NCBI GenBank assembly: GCA_009760855.2 | Contig: WPIO01000091.1 | Coordinates: 62,001-126,000, forward strand | DNA from: Cristatella mucedo | Taxonomy: Eukaryota > Bryozoa > Phylactolaemata > Cristatellidae | Direction: 5' to 3' | Length of the DNA: 64,000 nucleotides | Shown: piece after piece, positions 37,005-49,163 of the stretch | Layout: every line of letters begins with the position of its first letter | Numbering within the stretch: position 1 is the first letter of the stretch | Program-made: the position numbers and the translations under genes | The notes under the pieces: generated by a model | What the model was told of the DNA's origin: nothing | What the model saw: only the letters and a program-made list of their open reading frames with translations | Database searches by the model: none

Positions 37005-38708
37005 CGCCTTGCATTAGGCCATTCACACTTAAAAAGCTTATTTTGCATGACTTCACAGCAGATCGCACAATATCTAGATACTTCCAATCAACCCGTCACG
37101 GGATGAAGTAGCTCGGAGCAGAGTGCAGGCCTTGCTTTAGGCAATCGCACTAAAATAACTCATTTCGCTTGAGTTTTCAGAAGATCGCGGAATATAAAGA
37201 CACCTCGATATTGCTCGCTTTAGCGTGTGATAACTTGCTGCAGAGTCCAGTGCCTAGCATTAGGCCATTCACACTTAAATAGCTTATCTTGCAAGAGTTC
37301 ACAGCAGATCGCACAATATCTATATACTTTAAATCAACCCGTCAAGGCATGCAGTAGCCCGGAGCAGAGTGCTGGCCTTACTTCAGGCAATCGCACTTGA
37401 ATAACTCATTTCGCTTAAGGTTGCAGCAGATTGTGGAATACAAAGAAACCTTGCTACTAGTCGTTATAGCGTGTGATAACTTGCTGCAGAGTGCGTCGCC
37501 TAGCATTAGGCCATTAACATTTGAATAACCTATTTTGCATGAGATCGCAGCAGATCACACAGTATCTAGACACTTTAAATCAACCAGTCAGTGCGTGCAG
37601 CAGCTGGCATCAGAGTGCCGCTCCTTGCTTTAAGCAATCGCACTTGAATAACTCATTTCGCTTGAGTTCGAGGCAGATCGCTGAATATTAAGACATCTGG
37701 ATACTACTCGTTATATTGTGTGATGACTTGCTGCAGAGTGCTGTTCCTTGCATTAAGCCATTCACACTTGATTAGCTTATGTTGCATGAGTTCACAGCAG
37801 ATCGCACAATATCTAGATACTTTAAATCGTCCCGTCAGAGCGTGCAGTAGCTTGCAGCAGAATGAAGGCCTTGCTTCAGGCAATCGCACTTGAATAACTC
37901 ATTTCGCTTGAGTTTAATGCAGATCGCTGAATATAAAAAACCTCGATACTGCTCGTTATATCGTGAGATGACTTGCTGTAGAGTGTGGCGCCTAGCATAA
38001 ACCCATTCACACTTGAATAGCTTATTTTGCATGACTTCACAGCAGATCGCACAATATCTAGATACTTAAAATCAACCCGTCAGACCTTGCAGTAGCTTGC
38101 AGCAGAGTACAGCTCCTTGCTTTAGGCAGTCGCACTTGAATAACTCATTTCGCTTAACTTCGCAGCAGATCACTGAATATTAAGACACCTCGATGTTGCT
38201 CGTTCGATCGTGAGACAACTTGCAGCCGATTGTGGCGCCTTGCATTAGGCCATTCAAACTTGAATAGCTTATTTTGCATGACTTCACAGCAAATCGCACA
38301 AAATCTAGATACTTTAAATCAACCCGTCAAGTCATGTATTCCCTCGGAGAGGAGTGAAGGATTTGCTTCAGGCAATCGCACATAAATAACTCATTTCGGT
38401 TGAGTTTGCAGCGAATAGCTAAATATAAAGACACCTCGATACTGCTCTTTATAGTGTGTGATAACTTGCTGCAGAGTGCAGCACCTTGCATAAGGCCATT
38501 CACACTTAAATAGCTTATTTTGCATGAGTTCACAGCAGATCGCCCAACATCTAGATACTTCAAATCAACCCGTCAAGGCATGAAGTAGTTAGGAGAGGAG
38601 TGCAGACCTTGCTTTAGGCAATCGCACATACATAACTCATTTCGGTTGAGTTTGCAGAAGATCGCTGAATATAAAGACACCTCGATACTGCTTGTTATAT
38701 TGTGTGAT

Positions 38709-41697
38709 GACTTGCTAGAGAGTGAAGGGCCTTGCATTAACCCATTCACGCTTGAATAACCTACTTGCACGAGATCGCAGAAGATCGCACAATATCTAGA
38801 TACTTTAAATTATCCCGTCTAAGCATGCACTAGCTTGCAGCAGAGTGCAGCTCCTTGCTTTAGGCAATCGCACTTGAATAACTCATTTCGGTTGAGTTTG
38901 CAGCAGATCGCGGAGTATAAAGACATCTCGATACTGGTCTTTATGGCGTGTGATAACTTGCTGCAGAGTGCTGCGCCTTGTATTCGGCCATTCACACTTG
39001 AATAGCTTATTTTGCATGACTTCACAGCAGATCGCTGAATATTAAGAGACCTCGATACTACTCGGTATATCGTGTGATGACTTGCTGCAAAGTGCACCAC
39101 CTAGCATTAGGTAATTCACACATGAATAACCTACTTTGCATGAGATCGCAGCAGATCGCACAATATCTAGATACTTTAAATCAACCCGCCAGGGCCTGCA
39201 GTAGTTTGCAGCATAATGCAGCTCCTAGCTTTAGGCAATCGCACTTGAATAACTCATTTTGCTTGAGTTTGCAGCAAATCGCTATATGTAAAGACACCTC
39301 GATACTGCTCTTTATAGAGTGTGATAACTTGCTGCAGAGCGCTGCGCCTTGTATTAGGCCATTCACACTTGAATAGGTTATTGTGCATGAGTTCACTGCA
39401 GATCGCACAATATCTAGATACTTTAAATCAACCCGTCTAAGCGTGCCGTAGCTTGCAGCGGAGTGTAGCTCCTTACTTCATGCAATCGCACTTGAATAAC
39501 TCATTTCACTTAAGGTTGCAGAGATTGCGGAATATAAAGACACCTTGCTACTACTCGTTATAGCGTGTGATAACTTGCTGCAGAGTGCGTCGCTAGCATT
39601 AGGCCATTCACACTTGATTAGCTTATTTTGCATAGGTTCACAGCAGATCGCACAATATCTAGATACTTTAAATCGTCCCGTCAGAGCGTGCAGTAGATTG
39701 CAGCAGAGTGCAGCTCCTTGCTTCAGGCAATCGCACTTGAATAACTCATTTCGCTTGAGTTTGATGCAGATCGCTGAATATAAAAAAACCTCGATACTGC
39801 TCGTTATATCGTGAGATGACTTGCTGCAGAGTGTCGTGCCTTGCAATAAGCCACTCACACTTGAATAACCTATATTGCATGAGATCGCAGGAGATCGCAC
39901 AATATCTAGATACTTTAAATCATCCCGTCTTAGCCTGCGGTAGCTTGCAGCAGAGTGCAGCTCCTCGCTTTAGGCAATCGCACATGAATTACACATTTCA
40001 GTTAGGTTTGCAGCAGATCGCTGAATATGAAGACACCTCGATACTGCTCGTTATATCGTGTAACAACTTGCTGCAGATTGCGGTGCCTAGCGTTATGCCA
40101 TTTACGCTTGAATAAACTATTTTGCTTGAGTTCATAGAAGATCGCACAATATCTAGATACTTTAAATCAACCCGCTAGGGCCTGCAGTAGTTTGCAGCAT
40201 CATGCAGCTCCTTGCTTTGAGCTATCGAACTTGAATAACTCTATATGCTTTAGTTTGCAGTAAATCGCTAAATATAAACACACCTTGATACTGCTATTTA
40301 TAGCGTGTGATAACTAGCTACAGAGGGCTGTGCCTTGCATTAGGCCATTCAAACTTTAATAGCTTATTTTGCATTAGTTCACAGCAGATCGCACAATATC
40401 TAGATACTTTGAATGAACCCGTCAAGTAATGCAGTAGCTAGGAGACGAGTGCAGGCCTTGCTTTAGGCGATCATTCTTGAATAACTCATTTCGCTTGAGT
40501 TTGCAGCATATCGCAGAATATAGAGACACCTCGATACTGCTCGTTATAGCCTGTGATAATTTGCTGCAAAGTGAGACGCCTTGCATTAGGCCATTCACAA
40601 TTAAAAAGCTTATTTTGGATGACTTCACAGCACATCGCACAATTTCTAGATACTTTAAATCAACCCGTCAGAGCTTGCAGTAGCTTGCAGCATAGTGCAG
40701 CTCCTTGCTTTAGGCAATCGCACTTGAATAACTCATTTCGCATGAGTTCGCAGCAGATCGCTGAATACAAAGACACCTCGATACTACTCGTTATATCGTG
40801 CGATGACTTGCTGCAGAGTGCAGGGCCTTGCATTAAGCCATTCACACTTGAATAAACTACTTTGCATGAGATCGCAGCAGATCGCACCATATCCAGATAC
40901 TTTAAATCATCCCGTCTAAGCGTGCGGTAGCTTGCAGCAGAGTGCAGCTCCTTGCTTTAGGTAATCGCACACTAATGACACATTTCGGTTAGGTTTGCAG
41001 CAGATCGCTGAATATAAAGACACCTCGATACTGCTCGTTATATCGTGCGATAACTTGCTGCAGATTGCAGCGCCTAGCATTAGGCTATTCACACTTGAAT
41101 AAACTCTTTTGCATGAGATCGCAGCAGATCGCACAATATGGAGATACTTTAAATCAACCCGCCAAAGCGTGGAGTAGTTTGCAGTATAATGCAGCTCCTA
41201 GATTCAGGCAATTGCACTTGATAAACACATTTTGCTTGAGTTTGCAGCGAATCGCTAAATATAAAGACACCTGGATACTGCTCTGTATAGCATGTGATAA
41301 CTTGCTGCAGAGTGCTGCTCCTTGCAGTAGGCCATTCACACTTGAATAGCTTATTTTGCATGAGTTCACAGCAAATCGCACAATATCTAGATAATTTAAA
41401 TCAACCCGTCAAGGCATGCAGTAGTCCGGAGCAGAGTGCTGGCCTTACTTAAGGCAATCGCACTGGAATAACTCATTTCGCTTAAGGTTGCAGCAGATTG
41501 CGGAATATAAAGCTACCTTGCTACTACTCGTTATAGCGTGTGATATCTTGCTGCAGTGTGTGGCGCCTAGCATTAACCCATTCACACTTGAATAGCCTAT
41601 TTTGCATGAGTTCACAGCAGATTGCACGATATCTAGATACTTTAAAATAACCCGTCAAGGCATGCATTAGCTCGGAGCAGAGTGCTGGCCTTGCTTC
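38709..41697 (+). repeat. Transitional dimers between the two higher-order families
   Basis: About twelve dimers of mixed affinity. Part of it (about 40160-40850) resembles block L of the left domain (for example 'gagacgagtgcaggcc'), while 39540-39900 has the 'tataaaaaaacctcgat' variant that becomes common to the right. A B-to-A hybrid monomer lies at 38985-39108. No non-satellite sequence was seen. Confidence 0.8.
38985..39108 (+). repeat. B-to-A hybrid monomer
   Basis: The monomer begins as B ('aatagcttattttgcatgac') and after 'cacagcagatcgc' continues as A ('tgaatattaagagacctcg'). It is 124 bp and is followed directly by another B monomer. It is the reciprocal form of the A-to-B hybrids elsewhere in the window. 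Confidence 0.8.
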
Positions 41698-42746
41698 AGG
41701 CAACCGCACTTAAATAACTCATTTCGCTTCAGTTTGCAGCAGAATGCAGCTCCTTGCTTTGGCAATCGTAGTTAAATAACTCATTTTGCTTGATTTTGCA
41801 GCAGGTCGCAGAATATGAAGACACCTCGATACTGCTCGTTATAGCGTGTGATAACTTGCTGCAAACTGAGGCGCCTTGCATTAAGACATTCACACTTGAA
41901 AAGCTTATTTTGCATGACTTCACAGCAGATCGCACAATATCTAGAAACTTTAAATCCGCCCGATGAAGCTTGCAAGAGCTGCCAGCAGAGTGCAGCACCT
42001 TGCTCAGAGCAATCGCACTTAAAAAACTCATTTCGCTTGAGTTAGCAGCAGATCACTGAATATTAAGACACCTCGATACTACTCGTTCTATCGTGTGATG
42101 ACTTGCTGCAGAGAGCGGCGCCTAGCATTAGGTAATTCACACTTGAAACTCCTACTTTGCATGAGATCGCAGCAGATCGCACAATATCTAGATGCTTTAA
42201 ATTCACCAGTCGAAGGGTGCAGGAGCTGCCAGCTGAGTGCTGTGCTTTGGTTTAGGCAATCACACTTAAAATATGCATTTTGCTTGATTTTGCAGCAGAT
42301 CGCTGAACATAAAGACACCTCGATACTGCTCCTCATTGCATGTGATAACTTGCTGCAGAGTGAGGCGCCTTGCAATAGGCCATTCGAACTTGAATAGCTT
42401 ATTTTGCATGAGATCACATGAGATCGCATAATATCTAGATACTTTAATTCCACCAGTCGAAGCGTGCAGGAGCTGGCAGCAGAGTGCTGTGCTTTGCTTT
42501 AGGCAATCGTACTTGAATAACTCATTTCGCTTAAGGTTGCAGCAGATTGCGGAATATAAAGCTACCTTGCTACTACTCGTTATAGCGTGTGATATCTTGC
42601 TGCAGAGTGTGACGCCTAGCATTAACCCATTTACACTTGAATAGCCTATTTTGCATGAGTTCACAGCAGATTGCACGATATCTAGATACTTTAAAATAAC
42701 CCGTCAAGGCATGCATTAGCTCGGAGCAGAGTGCTGGCCTTGCTTC
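41698..42746 (+). repeat. Higher-order unit U1 (1049 bp), opening with 62-bp class mini unit
   Basis: Four dimers plus a mini unit at 41698-41760. The mini starts as an A monomer and at 'gtttgcagcag' jumps to the last ~20 bases of a B2 tail ('aatgcagctccttgc'), after which a new A monomer begins with the private variant 'ggcaatcgtagttaaataa'. This mini is one base longer than the others. The part at 42088-42676 resembles 19224-19830 in the left domain (offset 22864). Confidence 0.85.
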
Positions 42747-43795
42747 AGGCAATCGCACTTAAATAACTCATTTCGCTTAAGTTTGCAGCAGAATGCAGCT
42801 CCTTGCTTAGGCAATCGTAGTTAAATAACTCATTTTGCTTGAGTTTGCAGCAGGTCGCAGAATATGAAGACACCTCGATACTGCTCGTTATAGCGTGTGA
42901 TAACTTGCTGCAAACTGAGGCGCCTTGCATTAAGCCATTCACACTTGAAACGCTTATTTTGCATGACTTCACAGCAGATCGCACAATATCTAGAAACTTT
43001 AAATCCGCCCGATGAAGCTTGCAAGAGCTGCCAGCAGAGTGCAGCACCTTGCTCAGAGCAATCGCACTTAAAAAACTCATTTCGCTTGAGTTAGCAGCAG
43101 ATCGCTGAATATTAAGACACCTCGATACTACTCGTTCTATCGTGTGATGACTTGCTGCAGAGAGCGGCGCCTAGCATTAGGTAATTCACACTTGAAACTC
43201 CTACTTTGCATGAGATCGCAGCAGATCGCACAATATCTAGATGCTTTAAATTCACCAGTCGAAGGGTGCAGGAGCTGCCAGCTGAGTGCTGTGCTTTGGT
43301 TTAGGCAATCACACTTAAAATATGCATTTTGCTTGATTTTGCAGCAGATCGCTGAACATAAAGACACCTCGATACTGCTCCTCATTGCATGTGATAACTT
43401 GCTGCAGAGTGAGGCGCCTTGCAATAGGCCATTCGAACTTGAATAACTTATTTTGCATGAGATCACATGAGATCGCACAATATCTAGATACTTTAAATCC
43501 ACCCTTCAAAGCGTGCAGGAGCTGGCATCAGAGTGCTCAGCTTTGCTTTAGGCAATCGTACTTGAATAACTCATTTCGCTTAAGGTTGCAGCAGATTGCG
43601 GAATATAAAGCTACCTTGCTACTACTCGTTATAGCGTGTGATATCTTGCTGCAGAGTGTGACGCCTAGCATTAACCCATTTACACTTGAATAGCCTATTT
43701 TGCATGAGTTCACAGCAGATTGCACGATATCTAGATACTTTAAAATAACCCGTCAAGGCATGCATTAGCTCGGAGCAGAGTGCTGGCCTTGCTTC
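42747..43795 (+). repeat. Higher-order unit U2 (1049 bp)
   Basis: Near-exact tandem copy of U1, opening with a 62-bp mini at 42747-42808. A third, partial repetition of the same order starts at 43796 and leads into unit alpha. The 1049-bp step equals four dimers plus one mini. Confidence 0.88.
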
Positions 43796-46077
43796 AGGCA
43801 ATCGCACTTAAATAACTCATTTCGCTTAAGTTTGCAGCAGAATGCAGCTCCTTGCTTAGGCAATCGTAGTTAAATAACTCATTTTGCTTGAGTTTGCAGC
43901 AGGTCGCAGAATATGAAGACACCTCGATACTGCTCGTTATAGCGTGTGATAACTTGCTGCAAACTGAGGCGCCTTGCATTAAGCCATTCACACTTGAAAC
44001 GCTTATTTTGCATGACTTCACAGCAGATCGCACTATATCTAGAAACTTTAAATCCGCCCGATGAAGCTTGCAAGAGCTGCCAGCAGAGTGCAGCACCTTG
44101 CTCAGAGCAATCGCACTTAAAAAACTCATTTTGATTGAGTTTGCAGAAGATCGCAAGATATAAAGACACCTCGATACTGCTCGTTATAGCGTGTGATAAC
44201 TTGCTGGAGATTGCTGTGCCTTGCCCTAAGCCATTCACACTTGAATAACTTATTTTGCATGAGTTCACAGCAGATCGCAAAATATCTAGATACTTTAAAT
44301 CAACCCGTCTAAGCGTGTGGTAGCTTGCAGCATAGTGCAGCTCCTTGCTTTAGGCAATCGCACATGAATAACTCTTTACCAATAAAGTTGCAGCAGATCG
44401 CAGAATATAAATACACCTAGATACTGCTCCTCATTGCGTGTGATAACTTGCTGCAGAGTGCACAGCCTTGCATTAAGCCATTCACACTTGAATAACCTAT
44501 TTTACACGAGATCGCCGGAGATCGAACAATATCTAGACACTTTTAAACCACCCGTCAAAGCGTGCAGAAGCTGGCAGCAGATTCCTTCACCTTGCTTTAG
44601 GCAATCGCACTTCAATGACTCATTATGCTTGATTTTGCAGCAGATTGCAGAATATTAAGACACCTCGATACGGCTCCTCATATCGTGTGAAAACTTGCTG
44701 CAGAGTGGGGCGCCTTGCAATTGTCCATTTACACTTGAATAGCTTATTTTTCATGAGTTCACAGAAGATCGCTCAGTATCTAGATACCTTAAATCAACCC
44801 GTCAAAGCGTGCAGTAGTTCGGAGCATAGAGCAGTCCTTGCTTTAGGCATTCGCATTTGAATAACTCATTTCGCTTGAGTTTGCAGCAGAAAGCAGTATA
44901 TAAAGACACCTCGATTCTGCTCGTTATAGCTTGTGATAACTTGCTGCAGAATGCAGGGCCTTGCATTAAGCCATTCGGACTTGAATAACTTATTTTGCAT
45001 GAGTTCACAGATGATCGCACAATATCTAGATACTTTAAATCCACCCGTCGAAGCATGCAGGAGCTGGCAGCAGAGTGCTGTGCTTTGCTTTAGGCAATCG
45101 CACTTGAATAACTCATTTCGCTTGTGTTTGCAGCAGATCGCTGAATATAAAGACACCTCAATAGAGCTCGTAATAGCCTGTGATAACTTGCTGCAGAGTG
45201 CTGAGCCTTGCATTAGGCCATTTACACTTGAATAGCTAATTTTCCATGACTTCACAGAAGATCGCACAATATCTAGTTACTTTAAATCAACCTGTCAAGT
45301 CATGCAGTCGCTCGAAGAGGAGTGTAGGCCTCGCTTCCGGCAATCGCACTAAAATAACTCACTTCGCTTGAGTTTGCAGCAGATCGCTGAATATAAAGAC
45401 ACCTCAATAGAGCTCGTAATAGCGTGTGATAACTTGCTGCAGAGTGAGGCACCTTGCATTAGGCCATTCACACTTAAATAACCTACTAGGCATGAGATCG
45501 CAGCTGATCCCACAATATCTAGATACTTTAAATCAACCCGTCGAAGCGTGCCGTAGCTTGCAGCTGAGTGCAGCTCCTTACTTCAGGCAATCGCACTTGA
45601 ATAACTCATTTCACTTAAGGTTGCAGCAGATTACAGAATATAAAGACACCTTGCTACTACTCGTTATAGTGTGTGATACTTTGCTGCACAGTTCGTCGCC
45701 TAGCATTAGGCCATTCACACTTGATTAGCTTATTTTGCATGAGTTCACAGCAGATCGCACAATATCTAGATACTTAAAACGTCCCGTCAGAGCGTGCAGT
45801 AGCTTGCAGCAGAGTTCAGCTCCTTGCTTCAGGCAATCGCACTTGAATAACTCATCTCGCTTGAGTTTGATGCAGATCGCTGAATATAAAAAAAACCTCG
45901 ATACTGCTAGTTATATCGTGAGAGGACTTGCTGCAAAGTGTGGCGCCTAACATTAACCCATTCACACTTGAATAGCTTATTTTGCATGAGTTCACAGCAG
46001 ATCGCACGATATCTAGATACTTTAAATTGACCCGTCAAGGCATGCATTAGCTCGGAGCAGAGTGCTGGCCTTGCTTC
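43796..46077 (+). repeat. Unit alpha-1 (2282 bp)
   Basis: Nine dimers plus the mini at 43796-43857. The first ~330 bases match U2. Markers of alpha are 'aataactctttaccaataaa' near 44370, 'gatcgctcagtatctagata' near 44770, 'cacctcaatagagctcgtaa' near 45160 and 45402, and a 'tat' plus eight-A run near 45888. Confidence 0.85.
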
Positions 46078-46879
46078 AGGCAATCGCACTTGATTAACTC
46101 ATTTCGCTTAAGTTTGCAGCAAAATGCAGCTCCTTGCTAAGGCAATCGTAGTTAAATAACTCATTTTGCTTGAGTTTGCAGCAGGTCGCAGAATATGAAG
46201 ACACCTCAATAGAGCTCTTAATAGCGTGTGATAACTTGCTGCAGAGTGAGGCGCCTTGCATTAGGCCATTCACACTTGAATAACCTACTAGGCATGAGAT
46301 CGCAGCTGATCGCACAATATCTAGATACTTTAAATCAACCTGTCTAACCGTGCCGTAGCTTGCAGCGGAGTGCAGCTCCTTACTTCAGGCAATCGCACTT
46401 GAATAACTCATTTCACTTAAGGTTGCAGCAGATTGCGGATTATAAAGACACCTTGCTACTACTCGTTATAGCGTGTGATAACTTGCTGCAGAGTGCTTCG
46501 CCTAGCATTAGGCTATTCACACTTGATTAGCTTATTTTGCATGAGTTCACAGCAGATCGCACAATATCTAGATACTTTAAATCGTTCCTTCAGAGCGTGC
46601 AGTAGCTTGCTGCAGAGTTCAGCTCCTTGCTTCAGGCAATCGCACTTGAATAACTCATTTCGCTTGAGTTTGATGCAGATCGCTGAATATAAAAAAATCT
46701 CGATACTGCTCGTTATATCGTGAGATGACTTGCTGCAGAGTGTGGCGCCAAGCATTAACCCATTCACACTTGAATAGCTTATTTTGCATGAGTTCAAAGC
46801 AGATCGCACGATATCTAGATACTTTAAATTAACCCGTCAAGGCATGCATTAGCTCGGAGCAGAGTGCTGGCCTTGCTTC
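46078..46879 (+). repeat. Unit S-1 (802 bp)
   Basis: Three dimers plus the mini at 46078-46139. Its first ~120 bases match the start of alpha and its last ~680 bases match the end of alpha-1 (from about 45401). It therefore equals alpha with six whole dimers (about 1482 bp) removed. The join lies in an A monomer near 'gacacctcaatagagctc'. Confidence 0.85.
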
Positions 46880-49163
46880 AGGCAATCGCACTTGATTAAC
46901 TCATTTCGCTTAAGTTTGCAGCAGAATGCAGCTCCTTGCTTAGGCAATCGTAGTTAAATAACTCATTTTGCTTGAGTTTGCAGCAGGTCGCAGAATATGA
47001 AGATACCTCAATACTGCTCGTTATAGCGTGTGATAATTTGCTGCAAAGTGAGGCGCCTTGCATTAAGCCATTCACACTTGAAAAGCTTATTTTGCATGAC
47101 TTCACAGCAGATCGCAAAGTATGTAGATACTTTAAATCCACCCGATGACGCTTGCAAGAGCTGCCAGCAGAGTGCAGCACCTTGCTCAGAGCAATCGCAC
47201 TTAAATAACTCATTTCGATTGAGGTTGCAGAAGATCGCAAGATATAAAGACACCTCGATACTGCTCGTTATAGCGTGTGATAACTTGCTGAAGATTGCTG
47301 TGCCTTGCCCTAAGCCATTCACACTTGAATAACTTATTTTGCATAAGTTCACAGCAGATCGCACAATATCTAGATACTTTAAATCAACCCGTCTAAGCGT
47401 ATGGTAGCTTGCAGCATAGTGCAGCTCCTTGCTTTAGGCAATCGCACAAGAATAACTCTTCACCAATAAAATTGCAGCAGATCGCAGAATATAAATACAC
47501 CTAGATACTGCTCCTCATTGCGTGTGATAACTTGCTGCAGAGTGCACAGCCTTGCATTAAGCCATTCACACTTGAATAACCTATTTTTACACGAGATCGC
47601 AGGAGATCGTACAATATCTAGATACTTTTAAACCACACGTCAAAGCGTGCAGAAGCTGGCAGCAGATTCCTACACGTTGCTTTAGGCAATCGCACTTCAA
47701 TGACTCATTTTGCTTGATTTTGCAGCAGCTCGCAGAATATAAAGACACCTCGATACTGCTCCTCATATCGTGTGAAAACTTGCTGCAGAGTGGGGCGCCT
47801 TGCAATTGTCCATTTACACTTGAATAGCTTATTTTTCATGAGTTCACAGAAGATCGCTCAATATCTAGATACCTTAAATTAACCCATCAAAGCGTGCAGT
47901 AGTTCGGAGCATAGTGCAGTCCTTGCTTTAGGCATTCGCACTTAAATAACTCATTTCGCTTGAGTTTGCAGCAGATATCAGTATATAAAGACACCTCGAT
48001 TCTGCTCGTTATAGCGTTTGATAACTTGCTGCAAAGTGCAGGGCCTTGCATTAAGCCATTCGGACTTGAATAACTTATTTTGCATGAGTTCACAGATGAT
48101 TGCACAATATCTGGATACTTTAAATCCACCCGTCGAAGCATGCAGGAGCTGGCAGCAGAGTGCTGTGCTTTGCTTTAGGCAATCGCACTTGAATAACTCA
48201 TTTCGCTTGTGTTTGCAGCAGATCGCTGAATATAAAGACACCTCAATAGAGCTCGTAATAGCCTGTGATAACTTGCTGCAGAGTGCTGAGCCTTGCATTA
48301 GGCCATTCACACTTGAATAGCTAACTTTCCATGACTTCACAGAAGATCGCACAATATCTAGTTACTTTAAATAAACCCGTCAAGTCATGCAGTCGCTCGG
48401 AGAGGAGTGCAGGCCTCGCTTCCGTTAATCGCACTAAAATAACTCATTTCGCTTGAGTTTGCAGCAGATCGCTGAATATAAAGACACCTCAATAGAGCTC
48501 GTAATAGCGTGTGATAACTTGCTGCAGAGTGAGGCGCCTTGCATTAGGCCATTCACACTTGAATGACCTACTAGGCATGAGATCGCAGCTGATTCCACAA
48601 TATCTAGATACTTTAAATCAACCCGTCTAAGCGTGCCGTAGCTTGCAGCGGAGTGCAGCTCCTTACTTCAGGCAATCGCACTTGAATAACTCATTTCACT
48701 TAAGGTTGCAGCGGATTGCGGAATATAAAGACACCTCGCTACTACTCGTTATAGCGTGTGATAACTTGCTGCAGAGTGCGTCGCCTAGCATTAGGCCATT
48801 CACACTTGGTTAGCTTATTTTGCATGAGTTCACAGCGGATCGCACAATATCTAGATACTTTAAATCGTCCCGTCAGAGCGTGCAGTAGCTTGCAGCAGAG
48901 TTCAGCTCCAAGCTTCAGGCAATCGCACTTGAATAACTCATTTCGCTTGAGTTTGATGCAAATCGCTGAATATAAAAAAAACCTCGATACTGCTCGTTAT
49001 ATCGTGAGATGACTTGCTGCAGAGTGTGGCGCCTAGCATTAACCCATTCACACTTGAATAGCTTATTTTGCATGAGTTCACAGCAGATCGCACGATATCT
49101 AGATACTTTAAATTAACCCGTAAAGGCATGCATTAGCTCGGAGCAGAGTGCTGGCCTTGCTTC
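46880..49163 (+). repeat. Unit alpha-2 (2284 bp)
   Basis: Same order as alpha-1, with the mini at 46880-46941. The alpha marker 'gatcgctcaatatctagata' is near 47850. The stretch 46094-48600 matches 51470-53970 at an offset of about 5370 bp, which is alpha + S + one further nine-dimer unit. Confidence 0.85.

Larger units (their letters stand above)
33903..38708 (+). repeat. Central higher-order repeat, copy 3 (4806 bp)
   Basis: Matches copy 2 at an offset of 4805-4806 bp throughout. It has private changes: an extra A near 34113, a small cluster of substitutions at about 34231-34243 and an extra T near 36371. It also has the nested duplication (36018-36511 and 36512-37004). At 38709 it leaves the repeat: the earlier copies continue with 'atcttgctgccg', this one with 'gacttgctagagag', which is presumably the original right flank. 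Confidence 0.92.

Noticed and set aside
44360..44400. 'aataactctttaccaataaa' as a foreign insertion in alpha
   Set aside because: It fills the normal position of 'ctcatttcgcttgagtt' in an A monomer with no length gain and is shared by equivalent alpha units, so it is a diverged variant.
45885..45898. Poly-A runs (6-8 A in 'tataaaaaaaacctcg') as poly-A signal or retroelement tail
   Set aside because: They sit at a fixed place in A monomers of one subtype (also near 28325, 39780, 46688 and 48972) and are explained by slippage in 'tataaaga' followed by amplification.
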